A stretch of 37,162 nt of DNA, taken from Acrasis kona. Taxonomy: Eukaryota > Heterolobosea > Eutetramitea > Acrasida > Acrasidae. Shown one piece after another: positions 1 to 9,320 of the stretch (position 1 is the first letter of the stretch; every line of letters starts with the position of its first letter). The DNA lies in the NCBI GenBank assembly GCA_026419775.2, contig JAOPGA020001192.1, positions 1 to 37,162 on the forward strand, read 5' to 3'. Position numbers and translations under genes: made by a program. The notes beneath the pieces were generated by a model that was not told where the DNA came from, did not search any database, and worked only from the letters and a program-made list of their open reading frames with translations.

Positions 1-1092
1 ATTTTTAATAACTGCCGGCCATGTATCTTTATATGAACTTTTGGATGTTTTTAGTCCATCGTACCCAACAGACGAGTATATGACATTTTGATTTGGAAAC
101 AAATCGATTGTACTTCTTCCAACAGTGCCATCATACCAGTCTTGATAACCTTGGTGTGCTCTATCAATTTTACTCAATTCCCTGCTGAATTTTGTAACTA
201 TTTCCGCAAATGATTTATCGCCAGCAAACATCACACTCAAATATGATGTGTATGGAGTGTAGTGCACCAAGGATTTCTTTGTACTTTTGCAACATGGGCA
301 TTCAATATTCTTCGCAATCTTTTCAGTAGTAGGCCAAACATATCGATGGCAAACTCCACATCCGGTGAGTTCGTAGGTAACAATCCCAAATTCATCCAAT
401 TGCTTTATCATTGTATTGAAATTTTTTGGTACATTGTGCCCGAGCATTACTAATAAACCAAGAAAAGAGTCCAAGGTAGATATACTGAGTCTGTGAGTCT
501 CCTTCATGCACAAGAGATATAGCATTAGGTACATATTCGTAACAGATCCCCCAACTATATCCTTCCAGAATTTTGACGGAGTGGGTTTTGTTTTATGTTT
601 GTCTCGCTTGTGTTTATCAAAGAATTCGAACCACAAATCTCGGTCTCTTCTGGGGTCACTCTTATAAATGTTTGGATTTGCAATATCCTCTTCAATATCT
701 GATTCGTCGCTATATTCAAATTCGTAGTTGAAGCCGTCTTCGTCACTCCACACATTTTGTTCGTCATTTGCTTCTTGCAATTCATTTGTACCTTCCATAA
801 TTTCCCCATCTCCAACTACTGGTGTGTTTAATGTGTTTGGATTAAATGTACTTTCATCATCAAACACTTCACTTGTTCCTCCAATAATATCGCTTTCTAT
901 GATTCTGAAGTCATCGTCTTCATTGGGATGTACAAATGTTGGAGATTCATTTTCTGATCTGTCTCCATCAGATGATTCAACATCACTCGAATCGTAACGA
1001 GAGAGGCTTATCATTTCATTCAATCTCCTCTTTTGTTTCTGTATTTGTCTTTGCCCAACCTTGGTTCCAAGTAAGCCACGAGTCCTCTTCAT
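1..1092 (-). CDS. Tnp2-like (CACTA/Plavaka-type) transposase, N-terminal part, cut by window edge
   Basis: One open frame of 364 codons runs on the minus strand from ATG at 1092 to the left edge without a stop, so the gene continues outside the window. After an acidic, low-complexity N-terminus (about residues 1-140), there is a basic stretch and two cysteine pairs, CGVC near residue 245 and CPCC near 265, as in the zinc-binding part of Tnp2-type transposases. At residues 345-359 the pattern D-G-x4-KSS-x4-WP matches the 'DG..KSS..WP' signature at the start of the transposase domain of that family. Enzymes of this kind cut and paste CACTA/CMC DNA transposons. The catalytic acidic residues would lie off the edge. 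A start at 1130 is also open. Family placement rests on the signature and the cysteine pairs only. Confidence 0.7.
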   Translation of the reverse strand, partial: MKRTRGLLGTKVGQRQIQKQKRRLNEMISLSRYDSSDVESSDGDRSENESPTFVHPNEDDDFRIIESDIIGGTSEVFDDESTFNPNTLNTPVVGDGEIMEGTNELQEANDEQNVWSDEDGFNYEFEYSDESDIEEDIANPNIYKSDPRRDRDLWFEFFDKHKRDKHKTKPTPSKFWKDIVGGSVTNMYLMLYLLCMKETHRLSISTLDSFLGLLVMLGHNVPKNFNTMIKQLDEFGIVTYELTGCGVCHRYVWPTTEKIAKNIECPCCKSTKKSLVHYTPYTSYLSVMFAGDKSFAEIVTKFSRELSKIDRAHQGYQDWYDGTVGRSTIDLFPNQNVIYSSVGYDGLKTSKSSYKDTWPAVIKN

Positions 1093-1197
1093 TCGGTTCG
1101 AATAAATCTTCAGGTAATAGATGGAAAACATCGGAGTCAACCCAACCAAACTACTTCAGAAAAATGGAAGTAACATGAAGAACAAATAACCGAAGAA

Positions 1198-2630
1198 ATG
1201 GGAAGAGGCACCAGCACAAATCTGATCAATACAGTACTCAGCTACTTGACTATACATTTGACATGGACAGCACAACCATACATGGCATACTTGGTCAATT
1301 ACATACACTCTACATATACAAGTCCGTCAAAAATGATGCAAGCACTGGAGACGAAATTCAATCAATTAAGGTCTTGTAAGTTTATTATTGATTTAATGCA
1401 TTTATTGAATCATAACATTTAGTGACACTACCAATTCATGCCGCAGAACTGGCCCGTAAGCAGTTAATTGTTAAAGCAGAGTCCAACCATACACAATACG
1501 TCGAAAATGAGAAATATCAACATGTTGTTTCTATAGATCATTTCAGAGCAGGTATTGATGGATTTTTAAGGAGGTTTGAGGAGCACTACACCTCAGGGTT
1601 GTCGTTCTTCAGGGAGATTGTAGACTTAACAGAAGGGCCTGCTCCAAGAAGATCAAGTGACGATGAATCTGATGGAGACGAAATGATGAAAGGTAAGAAG
1701 GCAACACCTCTTGTCAACGTGAAACAGCGAAGTGAAGGTGCCTTAAAGGACCTTAAAGATAAAGAGTCAGCTCTGGCCGCTGAGCTTAGCAACAAGAAGA
1801 AGAAGAAAAAAGAGCAAGCAACACAGAGATTGGCACCAAAAAGGGCTCGTGCATCTACTAGCTATTCCCTACCCACCAATAGCAGTGGATCCATTCATCC
1901 CAAACAAGTCATGCAAATTGACTTCAATCAGTACCCAGATGACAATGTACAAGAGTCGAGGGAATCAATACGCAGAGGTAAGCAAACAGTGCGTAGTGAA
2001 AGAAAAAGAAGAAGGACTGCAGCACCTCAGAAGTATTCTCCATCAACCAATACATCAACAAATGTGGACTCGGATACAGAAGCATATTGTGCCGAACCAG
2101 TTGATGATTTTTGGGACTACTTGGACTATTATGATTCTGATGACACTGGTATGCCTTTGAGCCCCGAGACAATGCAGCTTGCCCCGCCATCACCCATCAC
2201 CTCCACACCCATACCAACACCAACCGCGATACTATCAACAACACCAACATCTACATCAATAGTGCCTGCACCCACATCTGCACCACTAATATCATCTGTA
2301 TTTGAGGAAACACCCACACCAACAACGGCACCAGTGTCTCTTGCAATAGACAGTCTAGAGGAGAAGAGAGCAAAATTATGCAGAGCTGCGCAGTCAAGAT
2401 TGTTGGTGTCAGCGCCAGATATTTCACCATCTGTAGCACCAGACAATCTCAGGTCTGTTGTATCTCCAATGGTTGTAGTTGATGGCACTCATCATAATAT
2501 TCAACGTTATAGTAGACAAGGACATGATTCAGAATTGCAGTCAGTTCTTATTGAGCAAGCGAGAGAACGGATCAAGTTGATGAAAAAAATGTCAGAAATG
2601 TTGGACATGCTTCAAGACCATCAGTTATAA
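1198..2630 (+). CDS. Unrecognised Ser/Thr/Pro-rich nuclear-type protein, next to the transposase
   Basis: The long exon (1423-2630, about 402 codons) has a folded-looking start, an acidic patch, a lysine run (KKKKKK near codon 125), several basic NLS-like clusters, a long Thr/Pro/Ser tract and a C-terminal helix rich in Leu and Met that could dimerise. No known domain is visible. An intron gtaagt...catttag at 1376-1422 joins an upstream exon starting at ATG 1198 in frame (about 461 aa). A second upstream frame (ATG 1263, ending EIQSIKVL) is more protein-like, but joining it through the same intron is off by one base. The gene is divergent from the transposase with about 105 bp between starts. 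CACTA elements commonly carry a second ORF, so this may be an accessory transposon gene; that is inference. It could equally be an unrelated host gene. Confidence 0.5.
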
Positions 2631-2747
2631 TAAAGCTTGTAGTTATTTATAAACTGTTCTATATTTGTAATATCTCGGCCTCAAAAAGACTGATACGCCT
2701 GCCTTGCTGCCGATGTTTTACACAACCCCAATGTTCATTCAAAACAT

Positions 2748-2810
2748 GAGTAACTTGAGTAACTTGAGTAACTTGCGTAACTTGAGTAACTTGAGTAACT
2801 TGAGTAACTC
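2748..2810. repeat. 9-bp minisatellite, seven copies
   Basis: Seven tandem copies of GAGTAACTT, with one A-to-C change in copy 4 (GCGTAACTT) and GAGTAACTC as the last copy. It lies about 120 bp after the stop of the preceding gene and is flanked by two near-identical strings of the form ACAACCC[CT]AATGT (about 2713 and 2822). CACTA-type elements often carry short subterminal repeats, so this could mark the right end of the transposon, but I could not find a matching terminal inverted repeat inside the window. The rest of 2631-3080 shows no gene. Confidence 0.9.
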
Positions 2811-3128
2811 AAGTTTTCATACAACCCTAATGTAACAAATCAAAATGATTCATAACATCCACTTCAAAAAAAATTACACATGAATGATGAGACGTTGCCG
2901 TTCAAAAACTATGCGTTGCCAGCAATCATTAGTATAGTTCTATCAATCTTAGGCTTGCACAGAGGGCGCAGCTGGTGCACAGCAATTGAATTTATTTTGT
3001 TTGGTATTTGCAGATCGTAAGTTCGTATGGATCATGGAAAATAAAGTTTTCATAGATATTTAAACACAAGTTTTGCACTTTTTTATGTTTGCAAACTCAT
3101 CCGATCGCTTCTATTCTTATTCTATACT

Positions 3129-4116
3129 TTGAAGGCAAAAAATGTTCTATCGAAGGTAGCTTATGTAATTGGATTCAAAGCCGACCCTTTTCATGCTGGC
3201 ATTGATGTAGACGGCACCGCACAGCATTTTCCTCGATCTAAATACAATAAATCGAAACCATATATTAAGCAGCCCACCGGATACTGCTTCAAATATAATA
3301 ACACTGATGAAATTTTAAAAGTACTTAACTCGTCGGATCGATGTCATAATTGGGCTATTCTAAATATACATGATATTTCTACAGACAAATTTCTATCCTG
3401 CCTATAAAGTTCTCAAAGAAGAAAACGCAAACTTAAAAGAAAGAATCCAAACTATTACAGACCAACATAATTCTGATCTTAGAACAGTGAGCGATTATCA
3501 TTTGAAAATCGAAATACTTGAGAAGACAATTGCTGACCTAAAAGTAGAAAACGATTCATTAAGAAAAGAGAACATGGATTTACGCGCCCGTTTAGAATCG
3601 TTAGAAAAAAATCACCAAACATTAGAAAAAAGTTACCAAACATTACAAACCCAATTCAAGAACCAAACCGATGAAAGAGAAGCCAAAAGAAAATGTAGAA
3701 TAACCCTTGGTCAGGTTTCATACACTCTGGAAGACCTCTTTGTTGAACAAGTTTTATCACCCACGCGCAAAGGCAGAGAAAGAGTGAGGATCGTAGATGT
3801 AAAAAATGGACGCGTTAAACCCCCTTTAAGCGACACGGAAAGACAAGAATGGCGGCGATTCGAAACAAAAGTTCTTAATTCTGGTCGATTTGAGGGAGAT
3901 ATCGACTATTTTATTGGAGCAGTCAAACGATTAAAAAATGTGAGAAACGAAGCTGCTCATGGAACAGAAGATATGAAGAGTGTAAGCAGGAACGAACTTA
4001 TCGAATATGCGCGTAATCAATTTGCAGAAGGGAAACAATACTTATTTGATGATGCATTGAACTTGATTATGATTTTATCAGAATTGTGCTCCGATCCAAA
4101 CCACCCGTTGAAATAA
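3129..4116 (+). CDS. Coiled-coil protein with a C-terminal HEPN-like domain
   Basis: The C-terminal frame (from about 3376 to stop 4116) has a heptad coiled coil (YKVLKEENANLKER onward, about 100 residues) followed by an alpha-helical domain containing RNEAAHG, the R-x4-H signature of HEPN domains, many of which act as RNases or RNA-binding modules. The upstream frame (3129-3407, about 90 codons) is equally protein-like and ends just as the second frame opens. Two joins work. One skips a single base in AAATTTC at 3387-3393, giving a continuous STDKF-YPAYKVLKEEN. The other is a 65-nt intron GTACTT...CTACAG at 3320-3384, in phase but longer than any other intron here. No clean ATG is seen at the 5' end (3129 is a TTG; ATG 3085 is in another frame), so the start is unresolved. 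HEPN assignment rests on the motif and helical context. Confidence 0.55.
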
Positions 4117-5168
4117 AATATTGCAATCTTAAGCGCTTATTTCTTTCTGTTACCAATCACCGACTTATTAGTAAACTTGATTGTTCTCTTATTTTTTTGC
4201 CATGTGTGGACAACATTTAGAAGCGATACAAAATCATACAGGCCTGTACGAATGTTTGGAGGATCAGAGAAGGAAAGAAGGAGGAGGAGATCATAAGAGA
4301 GGTAGATGAACTCGATAGATCGTGTATTGGACATTATTTGTTTTCGAAACTTTCGAAAGTGTTTCAATTTTTTTTCTTTCGCTTTCATAAAAACAGGGTC
4401 GGCTTTCGACGAAAGTTTATATCAAAAAAACAAGTAAAAGTGTTTCGAAAGCGTTTCGAAAGCTTTCGATAGGAGCCCTATACACGAGACGCTACCTTTG
4501 AATTTATACTCAACTCCTGGTTGACTAGGGAAAATCAGTTTGTTGTAAATCAGTCTGCGGGCAATTTTGTTGCGTTCTATTCTCTCACTATTATAGCCCG
4601 CACGGACTATCCAATACGGCACCAATTTATGACCGTGGATATATTAGAACTACGGAGTATATAAGAACTGTAATTATATGCATTCTCACATCTTTGATCA
4701 TAATTCTGACAAAGATGATTGGTGGTAGTCCTGAGAATTTCATTATTGATTACCCCGTAAATCGAAAAGGATTAGAGAAGATCTGTTAAGGGTCACTTTG
4801 GAAATGGTCATGTTGATGATTGACACATGCGGCTGTTATTTTCGGCACCTAATGACCCCAAATGAAAATTTTCGCCTAGGATGTTTTCCCAACGACAAAC
4901 GTAATTTTCTTATATTAATGGGGACAAAGAATTTTACCGCAATAAACTGATTCCTCCTTTTATAATTTTTAATTAACCCTTCGGCCACTGCCCGCATGTC
5001 AAGAGATATTCCAACAGGAAATTATTCTTTCTTTATAAGGGTGGGTAAATTAAATGGTATATATCTTCCAGAAATAGCTCCCTATTTGGAGGAATATATT
5101 TTCATCTGAAACAACCCGCTGGCGGCTTAAAAGAAAAATTTCCACAGAGCAGATAAGAAAAACAAAAC
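4117..5168. other. Gene-poor spacer of about 1 kb
   Basis: I see no convincing gene. Minus-strand open frames of 67-83 codons (4137-4388, 4422-4625) have biased composition and no recognisable motif. The stretch contains clustered TTTCGAAA palindromes (listed separately) and A+T-rich sequence typical of the other spacers. Loss of coding potential over this length is unusual for the window and, with the flanking transposon and POP1 relic, suggests a repeat-rich or decaying interval. Confidence 0.5.
4342..4471. repeat. Cluster of TTTCGAAA palindromes
   Basis: Four perfect TTTCGAAA palindromes occur as two pairs (4342 and 4351; 4443 and 4454), with partial copies nearby (CTTTCGAC about 4400, CTTTCGAT about 4463). 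Centre spacings are 9 and 11 bp, about one helical turn. They may be the ends of a small non-autonomous element or paired protein-binding sites; the sequence alone does not decide. Confidence 0.6.
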
Positions 5169-5651
5169 ATGACCATTAACTGCTCACCTGATACACGACA
5201 CAACAGGACAACAAGTGATATCAAGGCTTCGAAAGAAAGAGCCGCTGCCATCACCCTCTCCTCAATACTACCAACACAGAAAGGAATCAAGTGTAAAGGA
5301 ATCACTAAAAGACCTTCTTCACCAAAGAAGAGCAAGATTAGTATTCCCGTTCACGACATTGTTAGATACTTAACCCTGCCACAACCTCTTGTAGCAGACC
5401 GACTCGGAGTAAGCATAAGTACACTTAAGAGGAGATATTACGAACTGCATTTTGGCAGGTGGCCCGTGAACTCATCCAACGGGGATAATGGTTGTGACTT
5501 CTTATCGTCAAAGCAGTTATCGAGTGCGGACAAGACGAGGATGGCTAATCTGTTGAACGACAGGCCAGCCTTGGATGAGAGAACCATCGACCAGCTTACT
5601 CTCAAGGTTTTGCAGTGCGCTTTCACGCAAAATACTATCAATGTAAATTAA
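5169..5651 (+). CDS. RWP-RK domain protein (putative transcription factor)
   Basis: A single-exon gene of 160 aa. Residues 57-100 match the RWP-RK DNA-binding domain: a first helix with DIVRYLTLP, the helix-turn-helix core VADRLGVSISTLKRR, and the GRWP end. The family includes plant NLP/RKD regulators and related proteins in several amoeboid protists. Here the usual RWPYRK is RWPVNS, so the Arg-Lys after RWP that names the family is missing. The protein is short, with a basic Ser/Pro-rich N-terminus and about 60 residues after the domain, and lacks GAF or PB1 domains, so it is a minimal form. ATG 5169 is the first Met and is preceded by A-rich sequence (aaaac). An A+T-rich tail with AATAAA follows the stop. 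Confidence 0.8.
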   Translation: MTINCSPDTRHNRTTSDIKASKERAAAITLSSILPTQKGIKCKGITKRPSSPKKSKISIPVHDIVRYLTLPQPLVADRLGVSISTLKRRYYELHFGRWPVNSSNGDNGCDFLSSKQLSSADKTRMANLLNDRPALDERTIDQLTLKVLQCAFTQNTINVN

Positions 5652-5828
5652 TTTCGAAGTGTATACAAATGTAAATAAAAAGTTTTGGTATCTATCAACA
5701 CGTTGCTTTATTACATATGGCATAATTCAACATCCACCCCACAGCGTGCTTTGCGACCCTCGGGAAGAAGATTTATCCATTCTATTTTTAGACAGCCAAA
5801 ATAAAGCGACCAGAAGAAGAAACATTTC

Positions 5829-6160
5829 TAGTAAACCAAAAGTTTATTGGTCGTCATAATGAATAGCAACTAACAGATGTTGGGACTTGTGCAGCCAACC
5901 TCTTGCACCTTTTCTCACAACCCAACCGGTGTGTGGAATGATAAATCAGGTTTTACATTGCTTTTGTGAACAGTCTCCCACACTTTTTTCACATTCTCTC
6001 TACAAATTACATTATACTGGTATGGGGTCATTTTCTTGAAGGATGAGTTCTTAACATACATGAAAAACGATGTTTGGGCATCCACACATGTTGAACTTCC
6101 TCTTCTCTTCATCCCATAGAGGACACCCGGAATAACTGGATATAAACTGGCTTTTCACCG
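5829..6160 (-). pseudogene. Broken partial duplicate of POP1 (3' end plus a piece of the middle)
   Basis: This interval is clearly similar to two separated parts of the intact POP1 gene downstream: 5829-6020 matches about 7216-7470 (the C-terminal exon and its 3' flank), and 6040-6160 matches about 8310-8430 (the WMPGMN region). About 850 bp between them is absent. Short stretches of the encoded peptide are shared (KPDLSFH versus KPDLAFH; NVICRENVKK versus NAICEKNVKK), but the remaining frame is only 65 codons and has no start context of its own. It is a decayed segmental copy on the same strand about 1.4 kb from its source. The match includes non-coding 3' flank, so it arose by DNA duplication, not from processed mRNA. 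Confidence 0.8.
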
Positions 6161-6503
6161 TTAAAATTGTTGCCGAACGCCTTCATATATAGCATGATGG
6201 TCATCCAATTTCTTTCCCTAACAATTTCTAATGTAATTTAGTTGTTAAAACTATTTAGTTGTCCCTACATTACCTAATGGTCAGTTCAGCATTGATGATA
6301 TAGATGAATAAATTGATTACTAATATGTTGTTGCATTGACTCTTGTTGCTTTTGCTTCGCCTTTTGTTCAATTTATTTTGAACTATTGATAAATTGTAAC
6401 CAAAGTTTACCGAGACATTTTTGAAAACGGCCAATTGGACCTTTATTAGGAAGATTCTCCGATAAATAGGCGAGACTTTCTCAACTTACGCAAAACAAAA
6501 AAC

Positions 6504-6978
6504 ATGAGAAGCACCATTTTATGTATCAGTTTGTTAGCCTCGTTGCTCATAGCATGCATAATTGCGAAGCCCGTATGTCGCCGCAGATTCTTAGCAGTTA
6601 ACCCCTCGTTAGATGATCGATGAGAAGAAAACTCTTGAAGCATGGAACGAGCATAAAGACGCATGGATTGCACAAGACCTTGACAGACTCGCAAAGGGAT
6701 GTACAAACGACACTCTTCTAATCGTCAACGAGAACACCTGGTTTGGGACAGACAGTGGCAAGAAAGTTTTCTCACAAATATTCAAAATCGTTAACCAAGG
6801 AGATTTTGTTGTTGACCAGGTTACTGTTAAGAGAGACCTCATCTACATCACCTGGACATGCACTATCAAAGATCAAGCTTATTTCGGAACAGATACCTTT
6901 ATCGTTGATGATAAGTACAAAATCAAGGCTCAAACAGTTGGATCACCTTTGTACCGTGCCTACCCAATTCACAAATAA
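6504..6978 (+). CDS. Secreted SnoaL/NTF2-fold small protein, two exons
   Basis: Exon 2 (6613-6978) encodes a 121-residue cone-fold protein of the SnoaL-like/NTF2 superfamily: an N-terminal helix KTLEAWNEHKDAW, then RLAKGCTNDTLLIVN, a sheet with FGTDSGKKVFSQIF and paired strands to the end. Its own ATG follows an in-frame TAG, and that TAG is the end of a 40-nt intron (gtatgt...cgttag, 6573-6612) in phase 0. Exon 1 (6504-6572) gives 23 residues that look like a signal peptide: MRST, then a Leu/Ile/Ala core ending IIAKP. The product is thus a secreted or lumenal protein of 144 aa. The fold holds varied ligands or catalyses small reactions; no specific activity can be read here. The stop TAA overlaps an AATAAA. 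Confidence 0.75.
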
Positions 6979-7230
6979 ATTCTGATACCCTCGTTCCTCT
7001 CTTAATTGAACTGTCGTGTATTGTTATTTATCAAGTGATTACAGGGCTATGGCTAACTCTCTTTGAATGGATAGGAAATCACCGAGATGAGAGGGAAGAA
7101 TGAACAAATTATGGAAAAATCAATAGAATCCTGAAATGCACAAAGATGCTTGGAAGAAGTCTCAATCCCTTCTTTAATATCACCGCTTACATTAAGAACA
7201 TTATGCACACCTTTCTAGTAAACCGACAGT

Positions 7231-9182
7231 TTATTGGTCATCATAACGAAAAACAACTGGATGCAAGTGTTGGGACTTGTGCAACCAGGCCAACCTCTGA
7301 TCTATTCTTGCACCTTTTCTCCTTACAACTGGCGCATGGAATGCTAAATCAGGTTTTGCGCTTGCTTTCGCGAACCCTCTCCCACGTGTTAATGAATAAA
7401 GTCCAGAAGTCACAATAGCAAAAGGAGTTTTTTTCACATTCTTTTCACAAATTGCATTATACCTCTCTTCATGGTTCAACACATCTTCTACTTGATAAAG
7501 CACGTCGCCTGGTTCTGGTGTACCTCCCCAAGCACAATCTACAACAATATGTACTGGCTCGTCACTAATGACATTCTTGTATCGGATCATTTTCTGAACT
7601 GACTCGTCGTGATTGCTAAATTCTCGAAAGAAAGCAGAACTTTGAATGTAGTCATTTGGAAAAACGGAAGTCCCGTTCTCGGTTTGAATGTGATTCTTAT
7701 CGGATATCCCCAACGGAAGAACGTTTTCTTAATGTGTTAGAGCATGTGAATGGACAAGGACTAACTTTGTTTTGATAATTTATCCCACAAGTGAACAGTA
7801 ACATTCATCGGACATATAACATCCCAACCATTTTCTGATTGGATCAAACAAAAGCTACTAACAGGTTCTTTATTTTGATTTAAACGGTTGCTTGTATAGG
7901 CTTGTTTCTCCCAAAGTAAATTGTAGGAATGGATCTCATTAGGAATGGTCAAGAAGAGCATCTCACTAGGAGTTGGCTTCTTTTGTTGGGTAAATGTTGA
8001 AATAATTTTTGTTTCCTTGACCAAAGGGTGATGAATGGGTAGGCTCAAGATCATGCTTTGAGGAAGTGAATCGCTCATCATGTTATTGTGTGAAATGATT
8101 GACCATGAATGTTTAGAAGCACTGCTGCAAAGATCCTCGTGTACTTTGATGGAGTTCCGTAAAACTGTTGTTGATGAAGGTCCTCTCACTTGCAGTCTAG
8201 ACAAGTCATTGCGATAAATACATTCCACTAGCTAATGTTAGTAACCATTCAAATAAAAGTACTTACCATCATTCTTTTGTGACTGGTCACTAATGTGATT
8301 CCATGATTCTTGAATACTTGAAGGATGGGACCACAACATACATGAAAAGTGATGTTTGGGGTTCATTCCTGGCATCCACATGAACTTGATGGGACCTACG
8401 CATGAGTCACCTGAATATCCTATAAACTCTCCTTCTCTTTTTGCATCTGGACCAAACATGCCTTGTGTGAATAGAACTGATTTTTTACCTTTTGCAAGAA
8501 GCGTTGTTAATGTGCTGACTATTGATTCTCTGCTGTTCGAACTTAGCTGAATGCAAATCAAGTAGCTGGCGTCATGTATGGTACAGTGTTGTCTGTTGAA
8601 ACGATACGCTGTTCTGTAAATCTTTGCAATGTTTTTATCTGCAATACGGAATCCCCACTTGTTCTTCATGTGCATGCGTTTGGCATGGAATAGATGAGTT
8701 GTTAAACGCTTTGGTTTGATTTTTGCATCAGGTGTCAATGGAATGTCATCAAAGGGTGTGTCTATACATCCACTCCTGAACCGCGAAAATGTTTTTGCTT
8801 GAATTAATCGATATATATTCCTTTTTCTAATTTTCCGTCTTCTTCTTTGTTTGACTTTGTTTGGAAGCTAGAAATTTAAAACCGAAAGTGTGAATGGGAA
8901 GTTACTGATGATTCTCTGATTGCACCCTCGCGGAGAACTTTGGGAACTAAGTGAGGGTTATGACTCATTTGTCTTCTTCTTAAATGTCTTGGTAATGTTT
9001 GAAATATCCTCTTGTGGCCGCCTTCAGAAAGAGCATTTTGTAGTTTTTTAATCTCTCCCTCCCTAACCTACTTTTGATGATTTAAAAATGCAAGAGAACA
9101 ATATTACTGCAATAAACTCATTGATATTCACACGGTTGTATCTTTTATAGTCATACAAATCCGCTTGATCCACCTTAGACAT
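7231..9182 (-). CDS. POP1: POP1, protein subunit of RNase P and RNase MRP, five exons
   Basis: Join of 9182-9108, 9067-8906, 8867-8267, 8227-7766 and 7727-7231 gives exactly 599 codons (598 aa). POP1 is the largest protein of nuclear RNase P/MRP, which process tRNA and rRNA precursors. Signatures in order: NEFIAVREGEIKKLQ near residue 25; LPRHLRRRQMSHN at 50-62, the strongly conserved 'LPRHMRRRAMSHN' block; HLFHAKRM near 137; CTIHDASY after it; SRLQVRGPSS; the POPLD-type GWDVICP; and near the C-terminus GTPEPGDV and VTSGLYSLTRGRGF. Introns are 38-40 nt and all GT-AG: 9107-9068, 8905-8868, 8266-8228 (39 nt) and 7765-7728. The start was chosen as the first ATG of the exon leading into NEFIA. 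It is shorter than the human protein (about 1000 aa). A decayed partial copy lies at 5829-6160. Confidence 0.92.
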
Positions 9183-9320
9183 ATTGACGCAACAATGTTA
9201 ATTACTTTACAAAAAATGCAAACAGTTCAGTTTACTGAATCATGCAATAGAACTTACACAAGAATACACAAAAAGACAATATTATACTACTATCAAGTTT
9301 GTTATACTTAAAGATGTGTT

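Noticed and set aside
555-997. Overlapping frames on both strands between 555 and 997
   Set aside because: They lie within the continuous minus-strand Tnp2-like frame (1-1092), which carries the family signatures; these are shadows.
4137-4625. Two minus-strand frames of 83 and 67 codons
   Set aside because: Biased composition, no motif, no consistent splicing to neighbours, and they span the TTTCGAAA repeats; treated as chance frames.
6446-6842. Minus-strand frames over the SnoaL gene
   Set aside because: They overlap the two SnoaL exons in antisense, have no motif, and use no recognisable splice pattern.
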